64,000 bases of DNA from Calamus simplicifolius (taxonomy: Eukaryota > Streptophyta > Magnoliopsida > Arecales > Arecaceae). The stretch is from NCBI GenBank assembly GCA_900491605.1, contig UESW01004558.1:379889-443888 (forward strand), written 5' to 3'. A program made the translations under genes and the position numbers. The notes under the pieces were generated by a model, which saw only the letters and a program-made list of their open reading frames with translations, was not told the origin of the DNA and did not search any database. This document shows, in pieces, positions 37,383 through 47,449 of the stretch. Within the stretch, counting starts at the first letter, position 1. Every line of letters begins with the position of its first letter.

Positions 37383-38930
37383 TCAGGTCTGGTGTGGTCG
37401 TTTCTTACAACGACCCTTCGCAATCGTCCTCCGCCATCCCTCCACTGGAACGAAGTAAGGACGCCTACCTGTCCGGATCAGGATGCCTCTCCGATGAGGC
37501 ATGACCACGGCCTTACTCTGGAGGAAGAAATCCATCCCGAGTATCACGTCGTAGTCGTCGATAGGCAAGACTGTCATGCTGCAGCTCCCAGTCCACGAGC
37601 CCACCTCCAATGTGGCCTCTGCCTGGCCCAAAGACTCCATCTCCTCGGAGCCGACTGGCTTTACCCTACACGGCTGGGATAGCGCTCCAAGCTCCAACCT
37701 GCGCGCCGCTCCTTGGCTCACAAAGTTGTGTGTTGCGCTGGTGTCAACCAAGGGCCTCACCGACCTCCCGTTGACCCGAGCCCTCACGAACATCATACCT
37801 TGGCGTTGGTCTCTCGCGGCCAAAGTACTGATGACCTGTAGCGGGGCCATCCTCGCTACTGGCTCCTCCCCTGAACTCTCGGACGCCATGTCTGCATGGG
37901 TGGTGACGGCCGCTACCGTCACCTTCCGTGGACACTCCCGTGCGCGGTGCGCTCCTCCGCACACGAAGCATCCAGCGAAATTCGCCGGTCCCTTTGGCTT
38001 TGCTGCTGCATATGGGACTCCTTCCCTCTTGTCTTTTCGACCCCGCGGTGGTGACGCACTCTTGCGCTTGCCCTTGCCCTGGCCACCGCTGCCCGAAGTA
38101 GTAGCGCTGCGAAAGTCCACCAGCGCCTCCGCCGCTACGAAGGCTGAGGGAATATCCCTCACCTCCCTCCTGCGAAGCTCGGCCTGCGCCCACCCCTGTA
38201 GGCCAGCGAGGAAGTTAAACAACTTATCTTCCTCGGACATGTTGGACACTTCCAGAAGCAGGTTGCTGAATTGCGCCACATACTCCCGGATGCTCCCTGT
38301 CTGCCGCAACTTCCTCAGGTTCTCCCGAGCAAGCCACGCTGCATTGCTCGGTTGGAACTGCGCTTTCAGTTCCCTCTTGAAGATCTCCCACGTCTCAATC
38401 CTGGGACGCCCCGCACGGTCATCTTCGGCCGTTCTGGTCCTCCACCAGAGCTTGGCGCTCCCCTCCAGGTATGTCGTGGCCCGATCCACCTGATCGGCTG
38501 CTGGGATCTTCGCCGCACGAAAGTAGGCCTCCATGTCCCACACGAAGTTCTCTACTTCCGTCGCGCTCCTGGCTCCGCCGAAGGTCTTAGGCTCCCGGAC
38601 CTTCGCTTCCTTTGCCGGAACGCCGACCATGTTGACTGGACTCCGCGCCTCCTGCCTCAGCCGGATCACCTCCTGCTCCAAGGCATGGATCCGAAGCTCC
38701 AATCTCTCCTCCATGGCCAACTCGGATCGCTGCTGTCGCACGCTGCGATGCTCGATGTCGTGGAGTAGCCTCTCATGCCTCTCCATCAGCTGATCATGCG
38801 AAGTTCGCAACTCCGCCAACTGTATGCCCAACTCTGTGCACACAGCTACAAGGTTCATGGTCGATCCCTCACCCGGATCTCCCACGATCCCCTCCAACCG
38901 GGTCATGCGGTCTCCTACCGCTCTCGCCAT
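37383..38930 (-). CDS. Gag-protease polyprotein of TR-GAG element (515 aa)
   Basis: One open frame. Residues 1-90 hold a helical, heptad-like region (DQLMERHERLLHDI, LELRIHALEQEVIRLRQE), likely a coiled coil. About residues 110-270 form a retrotransposon gag domain (REPKTFGGARSATEVENF, YLEGSAKLWWRTR, FNFLAGLQGWAQAELRR). A zinc knuckle CFVCGGAHRARECPRK lies near residue 330. A retropepsin-like region follows: VDTSATHNFVSQGAA near 405 and ILGMDFF near 470. The catalytic triplet reads DTS rather than DTG, so protease activity is doubtful. The frame ends before any RT, and the purine tract lies only 220 bp further on. In the family, gag builds the particle; RT and integrase would have to come from another Gypsy element. 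The frame is uninterrupted, which suggests a young copy. Confidence 0.85.
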   Translation of the reverse strand: MARAVGDRMTRLEGIVGDPGEGSTMNLVAVCTELGIQLAELRTSHDQLMERHERLLHDIEHRSVRQQRSELAMEERLELRIHALEQEVIRLRQEARSPVNMVGVPAKEAKVREPKTFGGARSATEVENFVWDMEAYFRAAKIPAADQVDRATTYLEGSAKLWWRTRTAEDDRAGRPRIETWEIFKRELKAQFQPSNAAWLARENLRKLRQTGSIREYVAQFSNLLLEVSNMSEEDKLFNFLAGLQGWAQAELRRREVRDIPSAFVAAEALVDFRSATTSGSGGQGKGKRKSASPPRGRKDKREGVPYAAAKPKGPANFAGCFVCGGAHRARECPRKVTVAAVTTHADMASESSGEEPVARMAPLQVISTLAARDQRQGMMFVRARVNGRSVRPLVDTSATHNFVSQGAARRLELGALSQPCRVKPVGSEEMESLGQAEATLEVGSWTGSCSMTVLPIDDYDVILGMDFFLQSKAVVMPHRRGILIRTGRRPYFVPVEGWRRTIAKGRCKKRPHQT

Positions 38931-38963
38931 CGATTGGGTCTGCTTGTTGGACTTGTCTTCAAC

Positions 38964-38978
38964 CGGGCTCTGATACCT
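38964..38978 (-). other. Primer-binding site of TR-GAG element
   Basis: Minus strand AGGTATCAGAGCCCGG, 2 bp after the LTR end GGTGACA. It differs at its first base from the usual TGGTATCAGAGC complementary to initiator tRNA-Met. Confidence 0.75.
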
Positions 38979-38980
38979 AT

Positions 38981-40048
38981 TGTCACCGGGCTTTCAATCG
39001 GCACGCGCAAGCGCCCCCTAGGGTCACTAGGTCCTCGCGTCTACCGGTGATGGCGCTAGGGAAACTCCTCTCCCCTAACCAGCCTTACCCTCAACTATTA
39101 AAATAAATCCCCGAAGAACAATGTCCCACCCCCAAGCACACGATATATGGGGTACGCTACCCCAACCCCTTTTTAATTTATTAAGAGGACAATGACAAGT
39201 AGAACTGGGCCTCTGCCCTACAACTCTCACCTTGCCACAAGGGCTTACAAGACTCTCCTGCTGCCCTGGTCGTCCGCACTCCACACGGCGCGACCGCTGC
39301 CGCTGCGCTCCTCGCTGCACGCTGCACGCCGAGGATGATCTGCGCGCCGGCTCCCCGCTCGCTGCTCCTCTGAGTCGCTGAGCACCCCGCTGCGATGCTG
39401 CCTCTGCTGCACGCCGGTTGTGGCAGATTGGACTCCTCCCAATCGCCGGGTCGCTGCTCGCTGCAGCCTCAAGTCGCTGGATCCACTCTGCTGGATGGCT
39501 GACTTGCTGAATTCTGGATTCGATGCCTTGGCTGCTGGACGTCCCCTCCTTTTATAGCTGCTGGGCGCCCCATAGCCACCGCCTCTTGGCCTTTATCCAC
39601 TCCTAGGATAAAGCCAATCTTTATCTCCAAGTGCCACCCACTTAGGATAAACCTTATCTCTAATCCCAACCAGCTGCCGCCCCCTTAAAGATAATCCTCA
39701 TCATTATCTCTAAGTGCTGCCCACCTAGGATAAGCCTTATCCTCCCACTAGATAGGCCTTATCCCTGCTGCCGCCCAGATTTGGATAAGCTCCATCTTAT
39801 CCAACCAGCTGCCGCCCTTCTTAGAGATAATCCTCATCATTATCTCTAAGTGCCGCCTCCTTAGGATAAGCCTTATCCTCCCACTAGATAAGCCTTATCC
39901 CTGCTGCCTTATCTTCTCCAACGCCCTCATCTCCTCCACGAGATAGGCCTTCTAGATGGCTGGTGCATATCTTCTCCCCAAGATAACTTTGCGTGCTGGA
40001 ATCCCTCTAGAAGATGGCCGTTGGACGCCAAGACAAGGTGCTGGGTTG
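38981..40048 (-). repeat. 5' LTR of TR-GAG element, start missing
   Basis: Ends (minus) at CCCGGTGACA beside the primer site. It covers the LTR from about base 321 to its end. The first 320 bp are replaced by an inverted copy of LTR sequence (40045-40920). The two share 4 bp, GTTG/CAAC, at the join. Confidence 0.85.
39047..39922. repeat. Inverted repeat, left arm (876 bp)
   Basis: Reverse complement of 40045-40920 with the same length and only a few substitutions. The 122-bp spacer 39923-40044 separates the arms. Confidence 0.9.
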
Positions 40049-40920
40049 GAGAAGATAAGGCAGCAGGGATAAGGCTTATCTAGTGGGAGGATAAGGCTTA
40101 TCCTAAGGAGGCGGCACTTAGAGATAATGATGAGGATTATCTCTAAGAAGGGCGGCAGCTGGTTGGATAAGATGGAGCTTATCCAAATCTGGGCGGCAGC
40201 AGGGATAAGGCCTATCTAGTGGGAGGATAAGGCTTATCCTAGGTGGGCAGCACTTAGAGATAATGATGAGGATTATCTTTAAGGGGGCGGCAGCTGGTTG
40301 GGATTAGAGATAAGGTTTATCCTAAGTGGGTGGCACTTGGAGATAAAGATTGGCTTTATCCTAGGAGTGGATAAAGGCCAAGAGGCGGTGGCTATGGGGC
40401 GCCCAGCAGCTATAAAAGGAGGGGACGTCCAGCAGCCAAGGCATCGAATCCAGAATTCAGCAAGTCAGCCATCCAGCAGAGTGGATCCAGCGACTTGAGG
40501 CTGCAGCGAGCAGCGACCCGGCGATTGGGAGGAGTCCAATCTGCCACAACCGGCGTGCAGCAGAGGCAGCATCGCAGCGGGGCGCTCAGCGACTCAGAGG
40601 AGCAGCGAGCGAGGAGCCGGCGCGCAGATCATCCTCGGCGTGCAGCGTGCAGCGAGGAGCGCAGCGGCAGCGGTCGCGCCGTGTGGAGTGCGGACGACCA
40701 GGGCAGCAGGAGAGTCTTGTAAGCCCTTGTGGCAAGGTGAGAGTTGTAGGGCAGAGGCCCAGTTCTACTTGTCATTGTCCTCTTAATAAATTAAAAAGGG
40801 GTTGGGGTAGCGTACCCCGTATATCGTGTGCTTGGGGGCGGGACATTGTTCTTCGGGGATTTATTTTAATAGTTGAGGGTAAGGCTGGTTAGGGGAGAGG
40901 AGTTTCCCTAGCGCCATCAC
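40045..40920. repeat. Inverted repeat, right arm (876 bp)
   Basis: Plus-oriented LTR fragment of the TR-GAG element, with a TATA box CTATAAAAGG (about 40409-40418) and an AATAAATTAAAAAGG poly(A)-signal-like segment (about 40785). It ends at GCGCCATCAC, 66 bp short of the LTR end. It differs from the left arm at scattered single bases, for example in the stretches translating as AWGWD/AWGRD. Confidence 0.9.
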
Positions 40921-41107
40921 ATAAAAAAACTAAACATATCTCATTACATAAAAAAACTTTGACTTCATTACAAGAAAATTACAGATTGTTTCTAATGATC
41001 CTTGTCAAATGATCCAAACTCTTTCCCATTCCATCATTTTGAGTGGCTACAAATTCTTTCAACCTTCTATCAACAAAAGCGTAAGCAGTCATAATTTTAT
41101 CTTGAAG

Positions 41108-42304
41108 CTATGCATTGCACTTTGAATAGGTCTCAGAATCTCCACAGATGTCTTTAAGTTCTTCAAATATATTCTTCAAATCACTACTTAAAGATCCAGC
41201 ATAAGAGCTAAGAGTTGACTCAATTTTGGCAATCCGATCATCTAGGGAATAAAGAGTTTCTTTAAGATTCATAAATTTATTATCAAGCTCAGTCTTCAGT
41301 TCATCCTTCTGAGCAGCAAGCAAGCATTTGAGTTGCTCCATTTGAAGGTCTGAAAATCCAACTGATGAAGTAGATGACTGAACATGAATATGAGCAGGTG
41401 CAGGGGCAGGAACAGGACTCCTTGGCTGTGGAGAGAAAACTCTCACAGATGGACTAGCCCCACAAGGTCCAGAAAGTCTAGGCTCAGGGGCTCTCTCATC
41501 CAAGTTACCTTTCCTTTCCCATTGCCCGTTCACCTTTACAAATCCCATCATATGCAAAGTGGCCAGACTGTAATAATCAGTATGTCTTAGGTTCTTGGAG
41601 GGTTCATTGTCCAAAATTATAACCCCTTGGCTTCTGAATACCATAGTTAAAACTATGCCATAGGGTAGTGACGATCTTCTCTTTCTTCTAGCCTCGGCCA
41701 TATAAAATATCATTATAGCAGCTAGGTTGATAGGTTGACCGGTCAATACACTGTCCATCGCAACAATGTCCCGCTCGGAGACATACTCAAAACGTCCGGT
41801 CTTTGGGAACAAAATTCTGCTGCAAATGTTGTGTAGCAATCTTAATTCCAAGGGCAACTGGTTAGCCCTAATCTCCTCAAATTCTTCAACATCTCTTCCT
41901 AACATCCTTGATAGGGCCGCTGATCTCTCACTGTGCATATCCGCAGCTAATCTAGTAATGGGGATGCTCAGGAGATTTCCTAATTTTTGAAATGTAAGAT
42001 GAATCCGTTTGCCTCTAACAGAGCTCACTAAACCACCATCACCTCTCGATAAATTAAAGTAAAATTCCTTCACTAGTGCTGGGTAAGTAGGAACATCAAG
42101 ACAACAAACTCTATCCCATCCAAGCTCCTTGAGTTGATTACCAATCGAAAAACCCTCGGATTGAAAGAACTCAAAGTCAACTTTCCTACCCATTGTGATT
42201 ACCCTCCCTGCTAGGGTATCTACCTGAGGTGAAGTGGTGTTGGGATTGTCTGAAGCGGTGGAGGAATCCTCGCTTGGAGACGGCTCGCGGACGGGTTGCC
42301 TCAC
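41108..42304 (-). CDS. Envelope-like ORF of SIRE-type element (398 aa)
   Basis: Open frame placed between pol and the 3' LTR of the SIRE-type element, the place of the env-like ORF in this lineage. The N-terminal 30 residues are Ser/Pro/Thr-rich. Residues about 35-250 (VDFEFFQSEGFSIGNQLKEL, LVKEFYFNLSRGDGG, IHLTFQKLGNLLSIP, LLHNICSRILFPKTGRFEYV, MFRSQGVIILDNEP) resemble the putative plant transposon protein domain found with plant retroelements. A Pro-rich linker follows (RVFSPQPRSPVPAPAPA). The C-terminal 100 residues look like a coiled coil (LKCLLAAQKDELKTEL, LDDRIAKIESTL). I see no signal peptide or clear membrane segment, so an envelope function is not shown by the sequence. The frame is intact while the neighbouring pol is broken. 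Confidence 0.75.
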   Translation of the reverse strand: MRQPVREPSPSEDSSTASDNPNTTSPQVDTLAGRVITMGRKVDFEFFQSEGFSIGNQLKELGWDRVCCLDVPTYPALVKEFYFNLSRGDGGLVSSVRGKRIHLTFQKLGNLLSIPITRLAADMHSERSAALSRMLGRDVEEFEEIRANQLPLELRLLHNICSRILFPKTGRFEYVSERDIVAMDSVLTGQPINLAAIMIFYMAEARRKRRSSLPYGIVLTMVFRSQGVIILDNEPSKNLRHTDYYSLATLHMMGFVKVNGQWERKGNLDERAPEPRLSGPCGASPSVRVFSPQPRSPVPAPAPAHIHVQSSTSSVGFSDLQMEQLKCLLAAQKDELKTELDNKFMNLKETLYSLDDRIAKIESTLSSYAGSLSSDLKNIFEELKDICGDSETYSKCNA

Positions 42305-42460
42305 AGAGCGTTTTTGGTCACCATAGGCGCTCCAATCACCGAACCTCTCCTCTTAGGCGCCATTGGATCCTTAGGAAAGCTTGGGTAGAGTGGAATTAGA
42401 GATGGGGAGGCTTTGAGAGAGTTTTGAAGGAATTTGGTGGAGGATATGAAAAGTTAAGAA

Positions 42461-42675
42461 ATGACGAGGTGTCGACTCTGCCCTAATAAATCGATTTGGG
42501 ATTCCCAAGTGTTGACTCCTGCAAAGTCGGGTGTCGACTCTAAATTGCTAACACAGTCAGCGCTCGAACTGGAGTTGGCTCTACTTATACGGGTGTCGGC
42601 TCCAAGGTCAGGGACCGAGAGCGACATAGACAAAGGTGTCGACTCCTCATTCTAAGGTGTCGACCCCAATGACAG
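42461..42675. repeat. GTCGACTC/GTCGGCTCC array between pol and env-like ORF
   Basis: About eight copies of GGTGTCGACTC or GGTGTCGGCTCC (42465, 42510, 42530, 42595 and 42640-42670, for example). The words are the same as in the SIRE LTR and in the Tekay LTRs. Confidence 0.8.
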
Positions 42676-43199
42676 TTTCAGAGAAAAATAATTGAGATTC
42701 AAACATCTGAAACTTGTCAAATAAATTCGATAAAATCTTGATAAAATTTTGGAGAATGAAGAATCAAATTGCTCAGATGACTAGATAATTTGTCCTTAAA
42801 ATTATGAAAGGAATATCAAGAAATTAATATAGATCTAGAAAGTCATTCCTTAGAGTATCAAAATCAATCCAAAGGGTCACATATCCCTAATTCACCTCTA
42901 AGATAACAAAATCTCTCTTCACTCAAAGGTTTTATAAATATATCAACTAATTGTTCTTCAGTATTAACATATTCAATACAAATTTCATTATTAGCTACAT
43001 GTTCTCTTATAAAGTGATATCTAATTTCAATGTGTTTTGTTCTTGAACGTTGAATTGAATTTTTAGTTAGATTTATTGCACTTGTGTTATCACATCTAAT
43101 TGGAGTTTTATCAAGTGTTATGCCGTAATCTTCAAGTGTCTCTTAATCCAAAGGATTTGAGCACAGCAACTTCCAGCTGCAACATATTCTGCTTCAGTA
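42676..43199 (-). other. Spacer and decayed end of SIRE RNase H
   Basis: The minus strand near 43130-43200 still reads as the end of RNase H (TTEAEYVAAGSCC) but with frame breaks. The rest (42676-42900) is AT-rich spacer with no recognisable content. Confidence 0.6.
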
Positions 43200-45478
43200 G
43201 TAGATAATGCAACCGAATTTTACTTTTTGCTAAACCAAGAGATTAAGTTACATCCTAAAAATTGACATGCACCACTTGTGCTTTTTCTATCTAATTTACA
43301 TCCAGCATAGTCAGAGTCAGAGTATGCAATCAAGTTTAATGTTGAGTCTCTAGAATACCATAAACCTACATTTTTAGTTCCACTTAAATATCTTAAGATT
43401 CTTTTTACAGCAATTAAGTGGGATTCTTTAGGTTCAGATTGAAATCTAGCACATAAACATACAGCAAACATTATATCTGGTCTACTAGCTGTTAAGTAAA
43501 GAAGAGATCCGATCATACCTCTATAATATTTTTGATCTACTTTCTTACTATCTTCATCTTTGTCCAGCTTGCATGAAGGACTCATAGGAGTTCCAAGTGG
43601 TTTGATTGACTCCATTCCAAACTTCTTGAGCAGTTCTTTTGTTTATTTGGCTTGATTGATGAAAATTCCTTCTTTGCTTTGCTTGATTTGAAGTCCTAGG
43701 AAGAAGTTGAGTTCTCCCATCATGCTCATTTCAAACTCACCCTACATCAACTTAGCAAATTCTTGACATAACAAATTGTTAGTAGCACCGAATACAATAT
43801 CATCAACATATATTTGTACTACTAATAAATCCTTATTTTTTCTTTTAAAAAATAGTGTTTTATCAATATTTCCTCTTATAAAATTATTTTCAATCAGAAA
43901 TTTACTTAATCTTTCATACCAAGCTCTAGGTGCTTATTTTAAACCATATAGTGCTTTGTGCAATTTAAAAACATGATTTGAAAATTCATGATCTTCAAAA
44001 CCAGGTGGTTGTTCAACAAAAACTTTCTCATTTATAAATCCATTTAAAAATGCACTTTTAACATCCATTTGAAATAAATTGATATGCATATGACATGCAA
44101 ATGTAAGTAATAATCTAATTGCTTCTAGTCTAGCTACAGGTGCAAAGTTTCATCAAAATCAATTCCTTCTTCTTGATTATATCCTTTTGCAACTAATCTA
44201 GCTTTGTTTCTAATTACTATGCTATTTTCGTCTAATTTATTTCTAAATACCCATTTTGATCCTATAACAGAGTGATCTTTAGGTCTATCTACAAGAGTCC
44301 AAACATTATTTCTAATAAATTGATTTAATTCTTCTTTCATAGCTAACATCCAATTATTATCTTTTTCTGCTTCTTCAATAGTTTTAGGTTCAATTTGAAA
44401 TACAAATGCAAGATGATTATTGATGTTTCTTTTTGATGATCTAGTTCTTACTCCTTGAGATGGATCACCTATAATTAATTCTTTTGGATGACCATAGACA
44501 TATCTCCAATCTCTAGGAAGATCTACATCATTATGATTTACATCAACAACATCAATATTAGGAGAATCATTATCCTTAGCTTCTTGTTCATGATCCGAAG
44601 ATACATCTATATTTAATTTTTTAATATCTCTTTCTAGAATGTTTGTATCTTTCTCATCATCAATCTTTTCAGAACTCGATACTAAAGATTCATAAAAAAT
44701 TACATGAATAGATTCTTCTACAATTAAGTTTATCTTGTTAAACACTCTATAGGCTTTACTAGATGTTGAATATCCTAAGAAAATGCCTTCGTCAGATTTT
44801 GCATCAAATTTTCCTAGATTATCTTTACCATTATTATGAATGAAACATTTACAACCAAATGCATGAAAGTAACTTATATTTGGTTTTCTATTATTTCATA
44901 GTTCATAAGGAGTTTTCTTAATGATTGGCCTAATTAAAGCTCTATTAAGAATGTAACATGCCGTGTTTATAGCTTCTGCCCAAAAGTATTTGGTAAGTTG
45001 CTTTCACATAGCATGGTACGGGCCATGTCTTCTAAAGTTCTATTTTTTCTTTCAACTACTCCATTTTGTTGTGGTGTTCTGGGTGCAGAAAAATTATAAT
45101 GAATGCCATTTTTTATGCAAAAGTTTTCAAATAAATAATTTTCAAATTCAGTGCCATGATCACTTCTTAGAGACACTATGGTGTTGTTTTTCTCATTTGT
45201 GACCTTCTTGAAGAATTTCAAAAATAATGGAAAGGTCTCATCCTTATGAGCTAAAAACAGTACCCAAGTGTATCTAGAATAATCATCTACAATCACAAGA
45301 CCATATTTCTTTCCTCCTAGACTTTTGGTTCTAGTAGGTCCAAAAAGATCCATGTGAAGTAGTTCAAGTGGCCTAGAAGTGGAAATAATTTTTTGGTTTT
45401 AAAAGAATTTCTAGTTTATTTTTCAAATTGACATGCATCACAAATTTTGTTATTTTCAAAGTCTAGTTGTGGAAGTCC
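43200..45478 (-). pseudogene. Broken integrase-RT-RNase H of SIRE-type Copia
   Basis: In minus direction: end of the zinc region with CDACQFEK (about 45450), integrase core 45353-44967 (MDLFGPTRTKSLGGKKYGLV, DDYSRYTWV, RSDHGTEFENY, PQQNGVVERKNR), the variable region with DPSQGVRTRSSKR, the RT start (44745-44134, WVFRNKLDENSIVIRNKARL), RT with YVDDIVFGATN (about 43780-43815), and RNase H (43615-43220, SDSDYAGCKLDRKSTSGAC). Frameshifts or stops near 45405, 44967, 44140, 43930, 43740, 43640 and 43219 break it. The RT catalytic pair is present. Everything upstream (gag, protease) is missing at 45478. Confidence 0.85.
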
Positions 45479-47449
45479 TTTTACAATCACCGAACCATTC
45501 CTTCTACTTCGGCAGAGCTGAGTCATTCCCTACTTTGGCGGATCTGATCGGGCTGGTCTCAGCAAGACCGGGCAACCTCTTTGATTTTGACAAAGTCATC
45601 CCAAAATTCTCTGAGCTCTAACAGAGCTAGTTTATTCACTTGGCTTTGTAATAAGTTAAGTTTAGGCAAGACGAGGATGAGCTAAAAGATCGTCTGACAC
45701 ACAAGTACCAAAATAGTGCGACACATGGAGAAAAACAAAAAGATTCATTCATATCATAATATCGTTTATGTTGCAAAAGTGAAAGAAAAATGCGGAAAGA
45801 TAGATCCCTAAGTCCTGGCTTCATCCTTGGAGGCAATTTCAGCAACGCTTGAAACATGCTGATCCGATCGACCCCCTTCATCACTCAGCCTCAAAGCCAT
45901 ATCCTCATCGGCGATTGGTTGCGAAACTTCAGTCTCCTCGATGGCGGGCCTTGAAGCCTCTATCTCCTGAGTAATTTCTAGAGGAGCCTCCATTAGATCT
46001 CCCTCTGGGGCTACTTCAAAATCAACATCAGGGGCATCATCATCATCATCGCTGTCATCGGATGAGGGAGTCGCTGCTAATGCTTCAGTTATTGGCGACA
46101 AAAAGCAATATCTCTCATCCTCCAAGAATGAAAATTTGATGTTTGGGTACTCCTGGACCACCCTTGCTCGTACTTCATTTGCCCCGATTTGACATGCCTT
46201 CTTCAAAAACAGAATTCGCTCTTGAGCGAATTATCCGAGCTCTTGTATCTCTCAATCGCCAGAGCGATTTGATCGCCCGCCTCAGCTGCTCGATGCTCAA
46301 GCTCGGAGCAGTTCTTTTGACTCGAGGCTAAATCCTTGGTCAGGGCTCGTATTTGGTCAGTCACCTCGGCCTTAGTCTTCTGCAGCTAAAGAAGAAAAGA
46401 TGAAAATGATGAACAAATAAAATGGTTAAGCCAACTCCAACTATGAGGAAGACATGGGCTGTTACATGAAGATGATTAGAAGACATACCTCCGCGACATG
46501 GTGAGCGACTTCGGCTTCTGATTTCTTGGCCCTTTTTTGAGCCCTCTCCCTCTCTTTTTATACTTGCTCATCTCTTTCCACGTGTGTTCGAGGTCCATTC
46601 GATCCCTGGAGCCGTCGGATCGAGCATGATGTAGCTTAGCCATAAGATCGGCAATTTGCTTCCGATAGGGCTCGAGCCGAGCCTTAAAATGGGATTTTTC
46701 CTCAGCAGCCCTACCATTAAGGAAATCAATTTCCCTTTGGGCCTCACCTTGGAACCTCGACAATTCTGATCGAGCTTCATCGGCTACTTTTTGAGCCTCC
46801 CCAAGCTCGGCCGCCTTAGCCTGAAGTCGTAACACCTTGGATCAGGCATCTTCACTCAACCTCTTGGCTTCATCAAGCTCAGCTTCCACCCTTGTCAATT
46901 CTTCTGAGTGCTGATCAGCTAAGTTTATTTTGGCATGGAGTGCCTTGACCTCACATGAGATCTCCCTGTTGCATTCATTGGCAGAGATCAGGCACCTATA
47001 GAGCACCTGCTGGAGAAGAATTGCCTACAATAGAGCCAAACAATTAGGTACGAAAAAACTGCGTAAAACATCTAAGAAGGCAAAGAAGGGAAAAAAAACT
47101 CACTCGAATGCAAGAAGAGTTCATATCCCTTAAGATGTAGTGGCTAGGGATCGATTCATAGTCATCCAAGTTGGTAGGCATTTCGAACCCCTCAACCGCA
47201 AAAGCAACTTTCCAACGACTGTCCTCTCCTTCTTCGGGGTAAATGACATGTTCTTTCACATAAAAAATATTAAAAAAGTTATCAATATGAGATTGAAACT
47301 CTTCGGTAGCATGACCCAAGGGATCGAGGAGGGGGCTAAGCCGACCTATCCCTTCCTCATCACCTACCGATGTCCCCGAAGGCCCTGGCTCCTCCATCCT
47401 CATCGAGGGAGCTCCTTCTCCGCCCGGTGAACCTCTTCTTGTTGGCAAT

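Larger units (their letters stand above)
36110..40920 (-). mobile_element. TR-GAG-like gag-only retrotransposon with rearranged LTR
   Basis: A GC-rich block inside AT-rich SIRE spacer. In minus direction it reads: inverted LTR fragment (40920-40045), 5' LTR missing its start (40048-38981), primer site (38978-38964), one gag-protease ORF (38930-37383), purine tract (about 37165-37151), and a 3' LTR missing its end (37150-36110). There is no RT, RNase H or integrase, and only 1.8 kb lies between the LTRs. This fits the non-autonomous class called TR-GAG, which depends on Gypsy partners. ATCAC occurs just outside the left end (36105-36109) and at the right end (40916-40920). The inferred full LTR is about 1388 bp. 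Confidence 0.8.
34115..45478 (-). mobile_element. SIRE/Maximus-type Copia with envelope-like ORF, 5'-truncated
   Basis: Minus-strand element. In its own direction it reads: end of the integrase zinc region (45478), integrase core, RT, RNase H (to about 43200), an envelope-like ORF (42304-41108), a long non-coding spacer, a purine tract (35645-35631) and a 3' LTR (35629-34115). The gag, protease and 5' LTR are absent because the sequence changes abruptly at about 45478. The pol sequence (DPSQGVRTRSS, NHLAFVFQIEPKTIEEA, YVDDIVFGATN) and the extra ORF after pol fit the SIRE/Maximus lineage. A TR-GAG element sits in the spacer. Confidence 0.85.

Noticed and set aside
36251..40498. Three copies of a 66-codon frame (MGLEIRFILSGW...) at 36251, 39469 and 40298
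   Set aside because: They are the same LTR segment present three times, non-coding by position (around the promoter of the LTR).
41384..41990. Plus-strand frames over the envelope-like ORF
   Set aside because: They lack domains and lie opposite the longer minus-strand ORF, which has a coherent layout.
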